NCBI GenBank assembly: GCA_020848075.1
Contig: JADLAV010000018.1
Span: forward strand, 78,793-142,792
Length of the DNA: 64,000 bases
Direction: 5' to 3'
DNA from: Burkholderiales bacterium
GTDB taxonomy: Bacteria; Pseudomonadota; Gammaproteobacteria; Burkholderiales; SG8-39
The position numbers and the translations under genes are program-made. Shown piece by piece: positions 26,834-36,773 of the stretch. The notes beneath the pieces are model-generated. The model saw nothing but the letters and a program-made list of their open reading frames with translations. It was not told the origin of the DNA and searched no databases. The first letter of the stretch is position 1, and each line of letters opens with the position of its first letter.

Positions 26834-26899
26834 GCCGCCGATTCTGGCACACGGTCGCCTCGCCCCGCCGCGCACTACTACCCCGTTCACGCGCGGCAA

Positions 26900-26916
26900 G
26901 GTAGCGCTGCGCTACC
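26900..26916. repeat. perfect 8-1-8 inverted repeat in a divergent promoter region
   Basis: GGTAGCGC-T-GCGCTACC lies between the divergently transcribed HExxH lipoprotein (start 26833) and the SDR gene (start 26983). The position fits an operator for a dimeric repressor controlling one or both genes; no regulator gene is adjacent. Confidence 0.4.
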
Positions 26917-26982
26917 ATCGGCGCTCCCGTCCGGCGCCGCCTGCCGTGCGCACGGGCACGCCCAGCCTTCGGAGACCGCAGC

Positions 26983-27741
26983 ATGAGCTCACACGACAAG
27001 GTCGCCATCGTCACCGGTGCGGGCACCGGCATCGGCAAAGCCGTCGCGATCGCGCTCCTGCACGACGGCTACCGGGTTGCGCTCGCCGGGAGGCGCGAGG
27101 CGCCGCTCGAGCAGACTGCTGCGGAGTCCGGCGCGGCGGCCGGGCGCGCGCTCGTCGTGCCCACCGACGTTGGCGATCCGCAGGCGGTGCGCGCGCTCTT
27201 CGCGCGCACGCGCGAGGCCTTCGGCCGGCTCGACGTGCTCTTCAACAACGCCGGCATCGGCGCGCCGCTGGTGCCGCTCGAGGACCTGACCTACGAGCAA
27301 TGGACAGCCGTGGTGGACGTCAACCTGACCGGCATGTTCCTGTGCATGCAGGAAGCGTTCAAGCTCATGAAGGACCAGTCGCCGCGCGGCGGGCGCATCA
27401 TCAACAACGGGTCGATCGCGGCACACGCGCCGCGGCCGAACTCGGCGCCGTACACCGCGACCAAGCACGCCGTGACCGGACTCACCAAGTGCGGGTCCCT
27501 CGACGGGCGCAAGTACGACATCGCCTGCGGTCAGATCGACATCGGCAATGCCGCGAGCGAGATGACCGCGCGCATGGCGACGGGCGTGCCGCAGGCCGAC
27601 GGGACGGTGAAGCCCGAGGCGCGCATGGACCTGGCGCACGTCGCGTCCGCCGTCCTCTACATGGCGGGCCTGCCGCTCGACGCGAACGTGCAGTTCATGA
27701 CGGTCATGGCGACCAAGATGCCGTTCGTCGGCCGGGGCTGA
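26983..27741 (+). CDS. short-chain dehydrogenase/reductase
   Basis: 252 residues, classical SDR. Nucleotide-binding TGAGTGIG at residues ~11-18, NNAG in LFNNAGIG, the catalytic Ser in NNGSIA and the YxxxK pair in PYTATKHAV. The Arg residues in AGRREAPL after the second strand suggest NADP(H) preference. The C-terminal segment ([14 protein letters not shown]) resembles SDR proteins annotated as 3-oxoacyl-ACP-reductase-like but of broad substrate range. It is not part of a visible operon; the repeat-filled gap follows. It is about 9 kb from the polyene cluster that lacks its own ketoreductase. Confidence 0.9.
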   Translation: MSSHDKVAIVTGAGTGIGKAVAIALLHDGYRVALAGRREAPLEQTAAESGAAAGRALVVPTDVGDPQAVRALFARTREAFGRLDVLFNNAGIGAPLVPLEDLTYEQWTAVVDVNLTGMFLCMQEAFKLMKDQSPRGGRIINNGSIAAHAPRPNSAPYTATKHAVTGLTKCGSLDGRKYDIACGQIDIGNAASEMTARMATGVPQADGTVKPEARMDLAHVASAVLYMAGLPLDANVQFMTVMATKMPFVGRG

Positions 27742-27784
27742 GCGCAGCCGAGCGGTCAGTTTCTTCCTTCGCGAGGTGCGGTCA

Positions 27785-28125
27785 GTCCTCTCCTTTTCAA
27801 GGAGGGGTGCGGGCGCGCGGCAGGCTCATGGTTCGGTAGATCTCTTTCCCCTCCTCTCCGAGGAGGGGTGCCGGCGAAGCCGCCGGGGAAGTCTCTTTCC
27901 CCTCCTCCCTGAGGAGGGGTGCCGCCGCGCACCGGTTCGCCCTGCGCTGACACGCGAAGCTTTGCGAGGGTTTGAACACACTGCGCATACCACTGACGTT
28001 CTGGCGCCGGCACATCGTGGCAACACGCATACACACCACCCCGTCACGCTTCGCGTGCCACCCCTCCTTCTATGAGGGGGGGGGAGAAGAAGGGATCCCC
28101 TCCTTCCCAAGGAGGGCGGGAAGGG
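27785..28125. repeat. array of palindromic repeats, MITE-like, filling the SDR-amidase gap
   Basis: This fills nearly all of the 392-bp gap 27742-28133. Two direct 32-bp copies at 27841-27872 and 27892-27923 differ at three positions and share the core CCCCTCCT...GAGGAGGGGTGCC; a degraded copy is at 27785-27810. Inverted versions occur at about 28057-28090 and 28098-28125. Inside, ACACGCGAAGC near 27951 is mirrored by GCTTCGCGTG near 28048, so the whole block has dyad symmetry. I see no coding sequence in it. It looks like a non-autonomous repeat element or stacked terminators between convergent genes. Confidence 0.7.
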
Positions 28126-28133
28126 CGCAGGCG

Positions 28134-29489
28134 TCAGCCGCCGCGCAGCACGCGGTCGAGCACGCGCTCGAGCGCAGCGGCGACGGCGAGCGTGCGGCGG
28201 TCCGAGCCGCCGACGCCGCACACCATCAGGCCGACCGGCGGCTCGCCGTGCCGATGGCAGGGCAGCGTGGCGGCGCAGCCATCGAGGAAGTTGATGAGGC
28301 CGGTGTTGCGCAGCAGCCGTGCGTTCCAGCGGAAATAGGCCTCGTCGGTCGCGTCGGCCTCGGCGATCGTGGGGGCGACGCACGGGGTGGTGGGCATGAC
28401 GATCGCGTCGAACGGCGCCGCGGCCGACGCGACCTCGGCGATGAACGCCGCGCGCAGCACGCCGAGCGCGACGAGATCCGGCGCCGAAATGTCGTTGCCG
28501 AGCGCGATGCGCTTGCCCACGCGCGGATCGTATTCGGCGAGGCGGTGCGCCCAGCGACGATGGATGGCCACGGCCTCGGCGCCGGCGAACCCGCCGCCCT
28601 TGAAATACTCGTCCTGGCGGTCGAAGGCGGGCATCGGGCGCTCGGTCACCGCTACGCCCGCGCCCGAGAGCGCGGAGAGCGCATCGGCAAACGCGCGGCC
28701 GACATGGGCGTCGAGATCGGCGAGCGCGCCCGAGCGCGGCAGCATCAGCCGCAGGCCTCGGGCCGGAAGCTCGGGCAGCGGCGCCGGCGCCTCGCCGGCG
28801 AGGATCGCGTCATACGCCGCGCAGCACGCAATGCTCGACGCGAGCGGGCCGACCGAGTCCATCGTGTACGAGAGCGGGAACGCGCCCTCGCGCGGCACGC
28901 GGCGCGCGGTCGGCTTGAAGCCCGCGATGCCGCAAAGCGACGCCGGGATGCGAACCGAGCCGCGGGTGTCGCTGCCGAGCGCCATCGCGCACATGCCGTC
29001 GGCTTGCGCGACCGCGGCGCCCGCAGATGAACCGCCCGGGACTCGCCCCGCCGCGCGGTCCCACGGATTGCGCGGCGTGCCGTAATGCGGGTTCAACCCG
29101 ATGCCGCTGAATGCGAACTCCACCATGTTCGTGCGGCCGACGATGATCGCGCCGGCGGCGCGCAGCCGCGCCACCGCGAGCGCGTCCGCAGGCGCGGGCG
29201 GCGCATCGGCGAGCACCCGTGACCCAGCGCGGGTGACGTCGCCGCCGACGTCGAACAGATCCTTGACCGAGACGGGCAGACCGTCGACCGGCGAGCGCAC
29301 CACGCCCGCCGAACGGAGGTGATCGGCGAGATCGGCCTCGGCGCGCGCGGTCCTCGCGTAGACCTTCAGGAACGTGCGGTCGCCTTCGCCCGCCGGATCG
29401 GCGATGCGGGCGAGGGCGTCCTCGACGAGCGCGCGGCTCGTCGTACGCCGGGCGGCGAGATCGGCGAAGAGCGATGCGACGGTGGGCAT
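28134..29489 (-). CDS. amidase signature family hydrolase
   Basis: 451 residues. The Ser-cisSer-Lys triad can be placed: Lys in LPVSVKDLFDV, and the Gly/Ser-rich signature GGSSAGAAVAQADGMCAMALGSDTRGS (catalytic Ser in DTRGSVRIP). The C-terminal end is standard in length. Substrates range from simple amides to aryl amides; sequence does not decide. It is not a GatA subunit because no gatB/gatC gene adjoins. Start ATG 29489; it is divergent from the SMUG1 gene. Confidence 0.9.
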   Translation of the reverse strand: MPTVASLFADLAARRTTSRALVEDALARIADPAGEGDRTFLKVYARTARAEADLADHLRSAGVVRSPVDGLPVSVKDLFDVGGDVTRAGSRVLADAPPAPADALAVARLRAAGAIIVGRTNMVEFAFSGIGLNPHYGTPRNPWDRAAGRVPGGSSAGAAVAQADGMCAMALGSDTRGSVRIPASLCGIAGFKPTARRVPREGAFPLSYTMDSVGPLASSIACCAAYDAILAGEAPAPLPELPARGLRLMLPRSGALADLDAHVGRAFADALSALSGAGVAVTERPMPAFDRQDEYFKGGGFAGAEAVAIHRRWAHRLAEYDPRVGKRIALGNDISAPDLVALGVLRAAFIAEVASAAAPFDAIVMPTTPCVAPTIAEADATDEAYFRWNARLLRNTGLINFLDGCAATLPCHRHGEPPVGLMVCGVGGSDRRTLAVAAALERVLDRVLRGG

Positions 29490-29601
29490 GGGCGCATGTT
29501 AGCCCAGCGCGTGCGCGTCCGCTGCCCGTGCAGCGCGGGCTTACGCACCCGCGACGATGCTTCGCCCGAGGCTCACAGTTCGCACCGATCGTCCGGCGTT
29601 T

Positions 29602-29630
29602 TTGCCGGTGACTCCGGGATTGTCGATAAT
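29602..29630 (+). promoter_or_regulatory. strong sigma-70-like promoter of the SMUG1 gene, probably giving a leaderless mRNA
   Basis: TTGCCG (29602-29607), a 17-bp spacer and GATAAT (29625-29630). The start codon ATG is at 29637, seven bases after the −10 box, where transcription should begin. No Shine-Dalgarno sequence can fit in between. Confidence 0.6.
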
Positions 29631-29636
29631 CGCGGC

Positions 29637-30347
29637 ATGGATCTCGTCGCGATCGCGCGCCGGCTCCGGGTCGATGTGTCGAGGCTCAGGTTCGCCGCGC
29701 CGGTCGCGTGCGTCTACAACCCGCTCGAGTACGCATGGGCTCCGCACCGTCTGTACCTGGAACGCTTCGGCAAGGGTCACCCCCCGGTGCTGCTGCTCGG
29801 AATGAATCCCGGGCCGTTCGGCATGGCGCAGACCGGCGTTCCGTTCGGCGACGCTGGCATCGTGTCCGGCTGGCTCGGCATCCATGGCCCCGTCAAGCAT
29901 CCGGCGTGCGAGCACCCCAAGCGGCCGATCGCCGGCTTCGCATGCCCGCGCGGCGAGGTGAGCGGGCAGCGGCTGTGGGGCTGGGCGCGCACGACCTTCG
30001 GCACGCCCGAGCGCTTCTTCGCGCGGTTCTTCGTCGCGAACTACTGCCCGCTCGCGTTTCTCGAGGCGAGCGGACGCAACCGCACACCCGACAAGCTGCC
30101 GCGCGCGGAGCGCGAGCCGCTGTTCGCCGCGTGCGACCGTGCGCTGCGCGCCACCGTCGAGCGGATGGCGCCGCGTTACGTCGTCGGCATCGGCGTCTTT
30201 GCCGAGGCGCGCGCCGCCGCGGCGCTTGCCGGCATGGATGTCGCGCTCGGGCGCGCGCCGCACCCGAGCCCGGCCAGCCCGAGCGCCAACCGCGGGTGGG
30301 AGGCGCAGATGAATCGAGCGCTTACTGCGCTCGGCGCGCTCCGTTGA
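29637..30347 (+). CDS. SMUG1-type single-strand-selective uracil-DNA glycosylase
   Basis: 236 residues. The motif GMNPGPFGMAQTGVPFG is the diagnostic family-3 UDG (SMUG1) active-site strand. The downstream HPSP motif (PHPSPASPSANRGW) carries the catalytic His, and NYCPLAFLE and GIGVFAE follow the family order. It removes uracil and oxidised pyrimidines from DNA to start base-excision repair. The start at ATG 29637 is set by the promoter just upstream; a longer frame is antisense to the amidase gene. It converges on the Ser/Thr kinase gene with only seven bases between stops. Confidence 0.93.
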   Translation: MDLVAIARRLRVDVSRLRFAAPVACVYNPLEYAWAPHRLYLERFGKGHPPVLLLGMNPGPFGMAQTGVPFGDAGIVSGWLGIHGPVKHPACEHPKRPIAGFACPRGEVSGQRLWGWARTTFGTPERFFARFFVANYCPLAFLEASGRNRTPDKLPRAEREPLFAACDRALRATVERMAPRYVVGIGVFAEARAAAALAGMDVALGRAPHPSPASPSANRGWEAQMNRALTALGALR

Positions 30348-30354
30348 TCGGCGC

Positions 30355-31560
30355 TCACCCGAGCGCGATCGCGAGCGCCGCGACGGCCGACAAGGCGAGC
30401 ACGATCGGCACGACGCGGACGCGTCCGCGCCGCCGCGAGCGCGTCGGCGTCGGCGCCGCGCGTGGTCCTGCGCTTTCCCCGCCGGCATCCGGTGCGGCGA
30501 GCTGCGGCTGCACGGCGAGCGCTTCGCTCATGCCCGTGGCCGCGGCGAGTGCGCGGATTGCTGCGCTCGAATCGAATCGCCGCGAGACGGGCAGCCCCGG
30601 GCCGGTCTCGGCACCGACGTCGCGCCGGGGCAGCGGCATCGTCTGCGTGGCCGACGCGTCGGCCGGAGCGCGCACCATCGTGCGGTCCGCTGCGGGCCCG
30701 GCGGGCTCGCCGAGGGTGGGCTTCGCCGGCTGAGCGAGCGATGTGCGCAGATCGGCGGCGAGCTCGGCGGCGCTCTGGTACCGGCGCTCCGGCGCCTTCG
30801 CCAGCGCGCGCGCCACGACGAGGTCGAGCATCATGGGCACGGCCGGGTTCAGGCGGCTCGCTGCCGGGGGCTCGAAGCTCGCCACCTGGAACATGATGGC
30901 CTGCACGTCGTCGCCGCCGAAGGGCGGCACGCCGGTGAGCATCTCGTAGAGGACGATACCGAGCGCGAAAACGTCCGCGCGCGGGTCGACCGGCTGCCCG
31001 AGCACCTGCTCGGGCGACATGTACCGCGGCGAGCCGAGCCGCAGGCCGGTCTGCGTCTTGACGTCGGAGGCGCGCACGCGCGCGATGCCGAAATCCATGA
31101 TCTTCGCGCGCCCGTCGCGCAGCACCATGATGTTCGACGGCTTGACGTCGCGATGCACGATGCCGCGCTCGTGGGCGAACGCGAGCCCGTCGGCGATCTG
31201 CGCGGCGGTCTCGATGGCGGCAGGAAGCGGCATGCGCCCGCGTCCGAGGATGTCGCGCAGCTCCTCGCCGTCGAGCAGCTCCATCGCCATGTAGAGCACG
31301 TCCTGTTCGCGTCCGACGTCGTACACGGTGATGACGTTCGGGTGGCTCAAGCCGCCGGCGGCGCGCGCCTCCTGCATGAAGCGCGCCTCGTGGTCGGCCC
31401 GCTCGGCAGGCTCGCCCGACATGTTGATCGTCTTGATCGCGACCGGCCGGTCGAGCACGTCGTCCACGGCTTCGTACACGATGCCCATGGCGCCGCGCCC
31501 GAGCTCGCCCAGGATCCGGTAGCGCCCGATGCGGGTCGTCGGGGCAACGCTCTCAGTCAC
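30355..31560 (-). CDS. Hanks-type Ser/Thr protein kinase, tail-anchored
   Basis: 401 residues. Kinase domain ~12-275: glycine loop LGRGAMGIVYEA, ATP-binding Lys43 (VAIKTI), catalytic HRDVKPSN, metal-binding DFGIAR, activation segment ending GSPRYMSPEQ. A Pro/Ala-rich linker with several Thr-containing segments (ATQTMPLPRR) follows, then one C-terminal membrane helix VVPIVLALSAVAALAIAL at the very end, so the kinase would hang from the membrane on the cytoplasmic side without an extracytoplasmic sensor. GTG 31560 overlaps the stop of the upstream cyclase/PEGA gene, so that protein is likely its partner or substrate. Confidence 0.92.
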   Translation of the reverse strand: MTESVAPTTRIGRYRILGELGRGAMGIVYEAVDDVLDRPVAIKTINMSGEPAERADHEARFMQEARAAGGLSHPNVITVYDVGREQDVLYMAMELLDGEELRDILGRGRMPLPAAIETAAQIADGLAFAHERGIVHRDVKPSNIMVLRDGRAKIMDFGIARVRASDVKTQTGLRLGSPRYMSPEQVLGQPVDPRADVFALGIVLYEMLTGVPPFGGDDVQAIMFQVASFEPPAASRLNPAVPMMLDLVVARALAKAPERRYQSAAELAADLRTSLAQPAKPTLGEPAGPAADRTMVRAPADASATQTMPLPRRDVGAETGPGLPVSRRFDSSAAIRALAAATGMSEALAVQPQLAAPDAGGESAGPRAAPTPTRSRRRGRVRVVPIVLALSAVAALAIALG

Positions 31561-32585
31561 GGCTTCAGCCCTCGGAAGAAATCGCGCACGCTGCGTGCGG
31601 CCTGGCCGACGTCGCGCTTGAATCCCTGCACTGAAGGGCGCTCTTGCGCCGGCTGCTGCTTTGCAGGCGGCGCCTTCGCCGTCTGGGTCTTGGCCGGCTC
31701 CGGCTTCGCCGCGGGCTGTGGCGTCGCGACCGCGGGCGGCGGTGGCGGCGGCGGGAACGCGTGCCGCACCTCGAGGCTTTCGCCGGGCTGCAGGTCCACG
31801 TTCAGGGTCACGGGCGCGTTGTCGGTGTTGCGTACCTCGATCGTGTGGCGGCCCGGGCCGAGCTCGAGGCTCCTGAGCGGCGGCGTCTTGCCGCGCAGCT
31901 CGCGGTCGACGAACACGTCGCCCCACGGTGTGACGGCGAGCGCGATCAGCGCGGGCCGCCGCGCGCGCGCCACCGCGGCATGGCGGAGGCGACGCACCGC
32001 CGCGCCCGCGGCAAGGATGCCTGCGACGCCGAGGGTTCCGAGCAGGAGGGCCCGGCGCCGGCGCACCGGGCCTGCCACGCTATCCGGCGCGAACACGTCG
32101 TGTGAGCGCACGGCCGAGTCGGTGAACGTGCCCGACGGCCGGAGCGCCTCGGCCTCCCCGGGGGCGACGTCGGCGAGCGCCTCGCGGAAGCTGCGCGATG
32201 CGAGGAGGCCGCTCGGCGGGGCGAACTCCGCGATCGCCGTACTGGCGGTGAGGGCGTCGCCGACGAGCGCCGGGCCATGCGCGCCCTGGACTGCGAGCGT
32301 CACCGGCCCGTGGTCGATGCCGATGGCGAGCGACAGCTTGCTGCCCGCAGCACGCAGCCGCTCGCCGAGCGCGAGTGCCGCGTCCGGGCCGTCGAGCACC
32401 ACGACCGCGGCGCCCTCCGGTGCATCCAGCACGATCCGGTGGGTCGGGTTGAGCGGGGCGAGCGCGGGCGCAAGCGCGTCCTCGAGCCCTTCCTTCAGCC
32501 GCGCCTGCTCGGCGACCGGCCGTGCGCCGAAGCCGGCGAGGCGGCAGAACACCACCGAGGCGGGAATCGCTTTTGCTTGAGCCAT
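31557..32585 (-). CDS. degenerate nucleotidyl-cyclase-like domain plus membrane helix and PEGA domain
   Basis: 342 residues from ATG 32585. Residues ~1-165 follow a class III cyclase outline: ASVVFCRLAGFG (active enzymes have FaDlrGFT), IGIDHGPVTLAVQG and GDALTASTAIAE. The first metal-binding Asp is Arg here, so catalysis is unlikely. A basic stretch and membrane helix (RRRRALLLGTLGVAGILAAG, ~215-235) lead to a PEGA-type beta domain (ALAVTPWGDVFVDRELRGKT ... LELGPGRHTIEVRN), a Pro-run and a Lys/Ala/Pro-rich tail. The gene precedes and overlaps (GTGA) the kinase gene. A regulatory or scaffold function for the kinase is inferred. Confidence 0.75.
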   Translation of the reverse strand: MAQAKAIPASVVFCRLAGFGARPVAEQARLKEGLEDALAPALAPLNPTHRIVLDAPEGAAVVVLDGPDAALALGERLRAAGSKLSLAIGIDHGPVTLAVQGAHGPALVGDALTASTAIAEFAPPSGLLASRSFREALADVAPGEAEALRPSGTFTDSAVRSHDVFAPDSVAGPVRRRRALLLGTLGVAGILAAGAAVRRLRHAAVARARRPALIALAVTPWGDVFVDRELRGKTPPLRSLELGPGRHTIEVRNTDNAPVTLNVDLQPGESLEVRHAFPPPPPPPAVATPQPAAKPEPAKTQTAKAPPAKQQPAQERPSVQGFKRDVGQAARSVRDFFRGLKP

Positions 32586-32718
32586 GGCGAGCTGGCATCG
32601 TGCCACCGGGCCGGGCGCCCCGCAGAGGAAAGCCTCCACATCGGCGGCCACCCCGACGCTCGCGTCCGTGCTTTTCCGCCAATTTCGGGGCTGGCAGCGA
32701 GCCTGCGGGCGCCGCAAC

Positions 32719-33099
32719 CTACTCCCCGCGCTTCAGGCGCCGCTTGAGGTCCGCGAACGGGTGATGCGTCGCCGGCGGCGCGTGCGCCCCCGGTGCCTCC
32801 GGGTCGCGGCCGTGCTCGGTGATGTAGCGCTGGTGCTCGTTCTCGTGGCAGTACGTGCAGAGCAGCTCCCAGTTGCTCCCGTCGGGCGGGTTGTTGTCGT
32901 GGTTCTGATCCTTGTGGTGTACCTCCAGCAACTGCAGGTTGGCATGCGTGAACTCGCGGCCGCAGCGCCCGCACACCCACGGAAAGAGCTTGAGCGCCTG
33001 CTCGCGATAGCCCTGCGCGCGTGCCTCGCGCGCGCGCCGCGCCTCGGCCACGATGCGTTCGAGGCGAGCGTTGTCCGGGCGGCCGTCCTTCGTCGGCAT
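32719..33099 (-). CDS. HNH nuclease family protein, YajD-like
   Basis: 126 residues from ATG 33099 (MPTKDGRP). A helical N-terminus with RIVAEARRAREARAQGYREQ precedes the zinc-binding HNH module: CGRCGREF, LEVHHKDQNHDNNPPDGSNW, and CTYCHENEHQ. All four zinc Cys and the HH pair are present. YajD-type proteins are single-domain HNH endonuclease candidates with unproven role. The frame upstream of this ATG (to 33177) has a different, Gly/Arg-rich character and is left out. The gene sits alone between the kinase operon and the CBS protein. Confidence 0.87.
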   Translation of the reverse strand: MPTKDGRPDNARLERIVAEARRAREARAQGYREQALKLFPWVCGRCGREFTHANLQLLEVHHKDQNHDNNPPDGSNWELLCTYCHENEHQRYITEHGRDPEAPGAHAPPATHHPFADLKRRLKRGE

Positions 33100-33183
33100 G
33101 GCTTCCCTCGGGCGATGACCTGGATGGCGCCAGTCTGCCGTGCTTCCGCCGCATCCGCCGCGGCGTGCGCCCCCCACGGGGGC

Positions 33184-33780
33184 TCAATGCGCGAGCATCT
33201 CCTCGACCTGCGCGAAGTTGCGCGCGATCTCCGGGATGTCGATCGCGGCGCCGCCGAGCTGCTTCTCCACTTGCGAGGCCGACAGCAGGCCGCGCACGCA
33301 TTGCACGCCCTGCGCGTCGCGGTCGACGACGAGCGCGTGGCGCCGGCCGACCGCCTGCAGCGTCGCGACGACGTCGGCGACCCGGGCGCGTGTCACGGCA
33401 TCGATGTCGATCGCCTCCAGCCGGTCGCGCGCGGTCATGATGTCGGCGACCAGGATCTCGGCGCGCCGGATGCCGCGCTCGTTGATGATGCGCAGCGGCT
33501 TCTCGCCTTCGATGTCCGTGGAGGTGACGAGGCCGAGCAGCGTGTTCCGCGCGTCGACGACGAGGAGCAGGTGCACGCGGTTGGCGACCATGCGCTCGTG
33601 CGCGTCGTCCATCGTCGCGCCTGGGGCGACGGTGATCGCGCGCACGCGCCGGAAGTCGGTCATGACTGCGACCGCGGGGTCGCCCGGCTGGACCGGCGCG
33701 GGCTCCGCATGCTCTGGCTGATGAAAGGTGACGGCCGGCTGCAACCCGAACGCGGGCAACGGCCCAAAATCGTGCGGCAT
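33184..33780 (-). CDS. CBS-domain-pair protein
   Basis: 198 residues from ATG 33780, supported by GAGGAGAA four bases upstream. Two CBS motifs: VMTDFRRVRAITVAPGATMDDAHERM with LLVVDARNTLLGLVTSTDI, and IMTARDRLEAIDIDAVTRARVADVV with HALVVDRDAQGVQCVRGLLSAS (each shown in parts). The pair should bind an adenine nucleotide as an energy or regulatory sensor. No catalytic domain is fused, and the N-terminus (~30 residues) is Pro/His-rich. Divergent function unknown; the neighbouring ettA gene on the same strand is about 180 bp upstream. Confidence 0.87.
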   Translation of the reverse strand: MPHDFGPLPAFGLQPAVTFHQPEHAEPAPVQPGDPAVAVMTDFRRVRAITVAPGATMDDAHERMVANRVHLLLVVDARNTLLGLVTSTDIEGEKPLRIINERGIRRAEILVADIMTARDRLEAIDIDAVTRARVADVVATLQAVGRRHALVVDRDAQGVQCVRGLLSASQVEKQLGGAAIDIPEIARNFAQVEEMLAH

Positions 33781-33957
33781 ACTGTTCTCCTCGGTGGTCG
33801 GTTCGAACCAGGCATCGGCTTCGCCGTCTCGCGCGGCGTTCACCGGTTGCGCGAACAGAGTATAGGCCTGCGGGGAACGAGGCGAGCGGTTCTGCTTAGC
33901 GGCGCATCAGCGCCGCCTATGGTGACCTGGGCGCGAATCGCCTGCCGGGCGGAGGGC

Positions 33958-35631
<1,674 letters not shown>

Positions 35632-35768
35632 CGGTGGAGCGAGCGGATAGTGGATGAGAGCGGGGCGAGGCCCCCGAGGCGGGATCCGCCCGCATCGCGC
35701 GTGGCGCGCGACGAAAGCATCATTATCCCCTGTCTTGTCCGCGCCCGCAGGCGCTCGTGCGCAGGCGG

Positions 35769-35797
35769 TTGGGCTCGACCGGCGAATGGACTAGACT
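35769..35797 (+). promoter_or_regulatory. candidate promoter for small lipoprotein gene
   Basis: TTGGGC (35769-35774), a 17-bp spacer and TAGACT (35792-35797) lie about 48 bp before the lipoprotein ATG. Four of six −10 and four of six −35 bases match the sigma-70 consensus. Confidence 0.4.
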
Positions 35798-35844
35798 TTT
35801 GCCGGGAGCCGGTTTCGTTCAACACGAAGAACGCGGGAGGGAAA

Positions 35845-36240
35845 ATGTGGAAACGGGTCGGGTTGGCCGTGATCGCCGCTGCGGCGGTGGGATTGGCGGG
35901 GTGCCGCACCGCGGCCGTCTACGACGTTCTGGACGCACCGGTGGTGGGGCCCGCCGGCGGGCCGAAGCCCACGAGCGCCCAGGTCCGCAACGCGATCACG
36001 CGCGCCGGGTCCGGCCTCGGCTGGGACATCAAGGAAGTGCAGCCCTTCCTGCTCGAAGGCACGCTCCATCTGCGCACGCACATGGCGCGCGTGAGCATCC
36101 CCTACAGCGCCGAGCGCTACAGCATCGTCTACAAGGGCAGCGAGAACCTGAACTACGACGGCAAGACGATCCACTCCAATTACAACGGGTGGATCCAGAG
36201 TCTCGACAAGGCGATCAAGGCCCAGCTCTCGCATCCGTGA
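35845..36240 (+). CDS. small predicted lipoprotein
   Basis: 131 residues from ATG 35845, with GGGAGGG a few bases upstream. The signal is short: MWKR, core VGLAVIAAAAVG, lipobox L-A-G-C. The mature part of about 110 residues contains a mixed alpha/beta pattern (AQVRNAITRAGSGLGWDIKE, LHLRTHMARVSIPYSAERYS, NLNYDGKTIHSNYNGWIQSLDKAI), close to small lipoproteins common in Proteobacteria but without a characterised function. It is divergent from ettA and followed immediately by a 7-bp tandem repeat and the end of the polyene cluster. Confidence 0.82.
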   Translation: MWKRVGLAVIAAAAVGLAGCRTAAVYDVLDAPVVGPAGGPKPTSAQVRNAITRAGSGLGWDIKEVQPFLLEGTLHLRTHMARVSIPYSAERYSIVYKGSENLNYDGKTIHSNYNGWIQSLDKAIKAQLSHP

Positions 36241-36242
36241 TT

Positions 36243-36298
36243 CGTGACGCGTGAAGCGTCAAACGTGAAATGTGAAACGTCAAACGTGAAACGTGAAG
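36243..36298. repeat. tandem array of a 7-bp unit (about eight copies)
   Basis: Starting three bases after the lipoprotein stop, units CGTGAAG, CGTCAAA, CGTGAAA, TGTGAAA, CGTCAAA, CGTGAAA, CGTGAAG run head to tail, preceded by an imperfect CGTGACG. It lies between convergent genes, so slippage would not change a reading frame. Confidence 0.7.
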
Positions 36299-36323
36299 CG
36301 CGAGATGCGCGCCCCTTTGTTCC

Positions 36324-36773
36324 TCACGCCTTGCTCTGGATCCCGCCGCCCGCGAGCGCGACGGTCGCGCGGCCCTCGGCGATCGGGTGCGCTCCCGCGC
36401 TGACCGTAAACGCGTAGACGAGGCCGCCCGGTCCGGCGGCGATCCGCGTCGCGCGGATCTCGAGATCCTCCGCGAGGCCGTCCAGCGTTTCGGCGTGCAG
36501 CTGCAGGTCCCGCACGGCGACCAGCAATCCGGGGGCGACCGCCGCGCCCGGCGCAGCCTGAAGCCCGCCGTGCGCCGCCATCGCCTGCGCCGCGTACTCG
36601 ACGGCAACGAGCGCGGGCAGCCGTCCGTTCACGCGCAGCGGATGATCCGCGGCGCGGTGACTCGACGCGCGACACGTGATCGACTCCGGACTTGCCGAGT
36701 CGATCGCATCCAGCAGGCACATCGCGCCGCGATGCGGCAGCAGGCGGGCGAGGTCCCGGTCAGCGGGCGACAT
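36324..36773 (-). CDS. 3-hydroxyacyl-ACP dehydratase, ApeP-like hotdog protein
   Basis: 149 residues from ATG 36773, overlapping the upstream gene by 14 bases. LLPHRGAMCLLDAI carries the His typical of FabZ/FabA-like dehydratases, followed by DHPLRVNGRLPALVAVEYAAQAMAAHGG, where the Glu of the hotdog helix (VEYAAQ) is in place. This corresponds to the ApeP-type dehydratase at the end of aryl-polyene operons. It should remove water from the beta-hydroxy intermediate to create each conjugated double bond. It is the last gene of the minus-strand cluster. Confidence 0.83.
   Translation of the reverse strand: MSPADRDLARLLPHRGAMCLLDAIDSASPESITCRASSHRAADHPLRVNGRLPALVAVEYAAQAMAAHGGLQAAPGAAVAPGLLVAVRDLQLHAETLDGLAEDLEIRATRIAAGPGGLVYAFTVSAGAHPIAEGRATVALAGGGIQSKA

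Noticed and set aside
28134..29489. GatA subunit of the amidotransferase
   Set aside because: No gatB or gatC neighbour and the C-terminal half is not GatA-like; called a general amidase.
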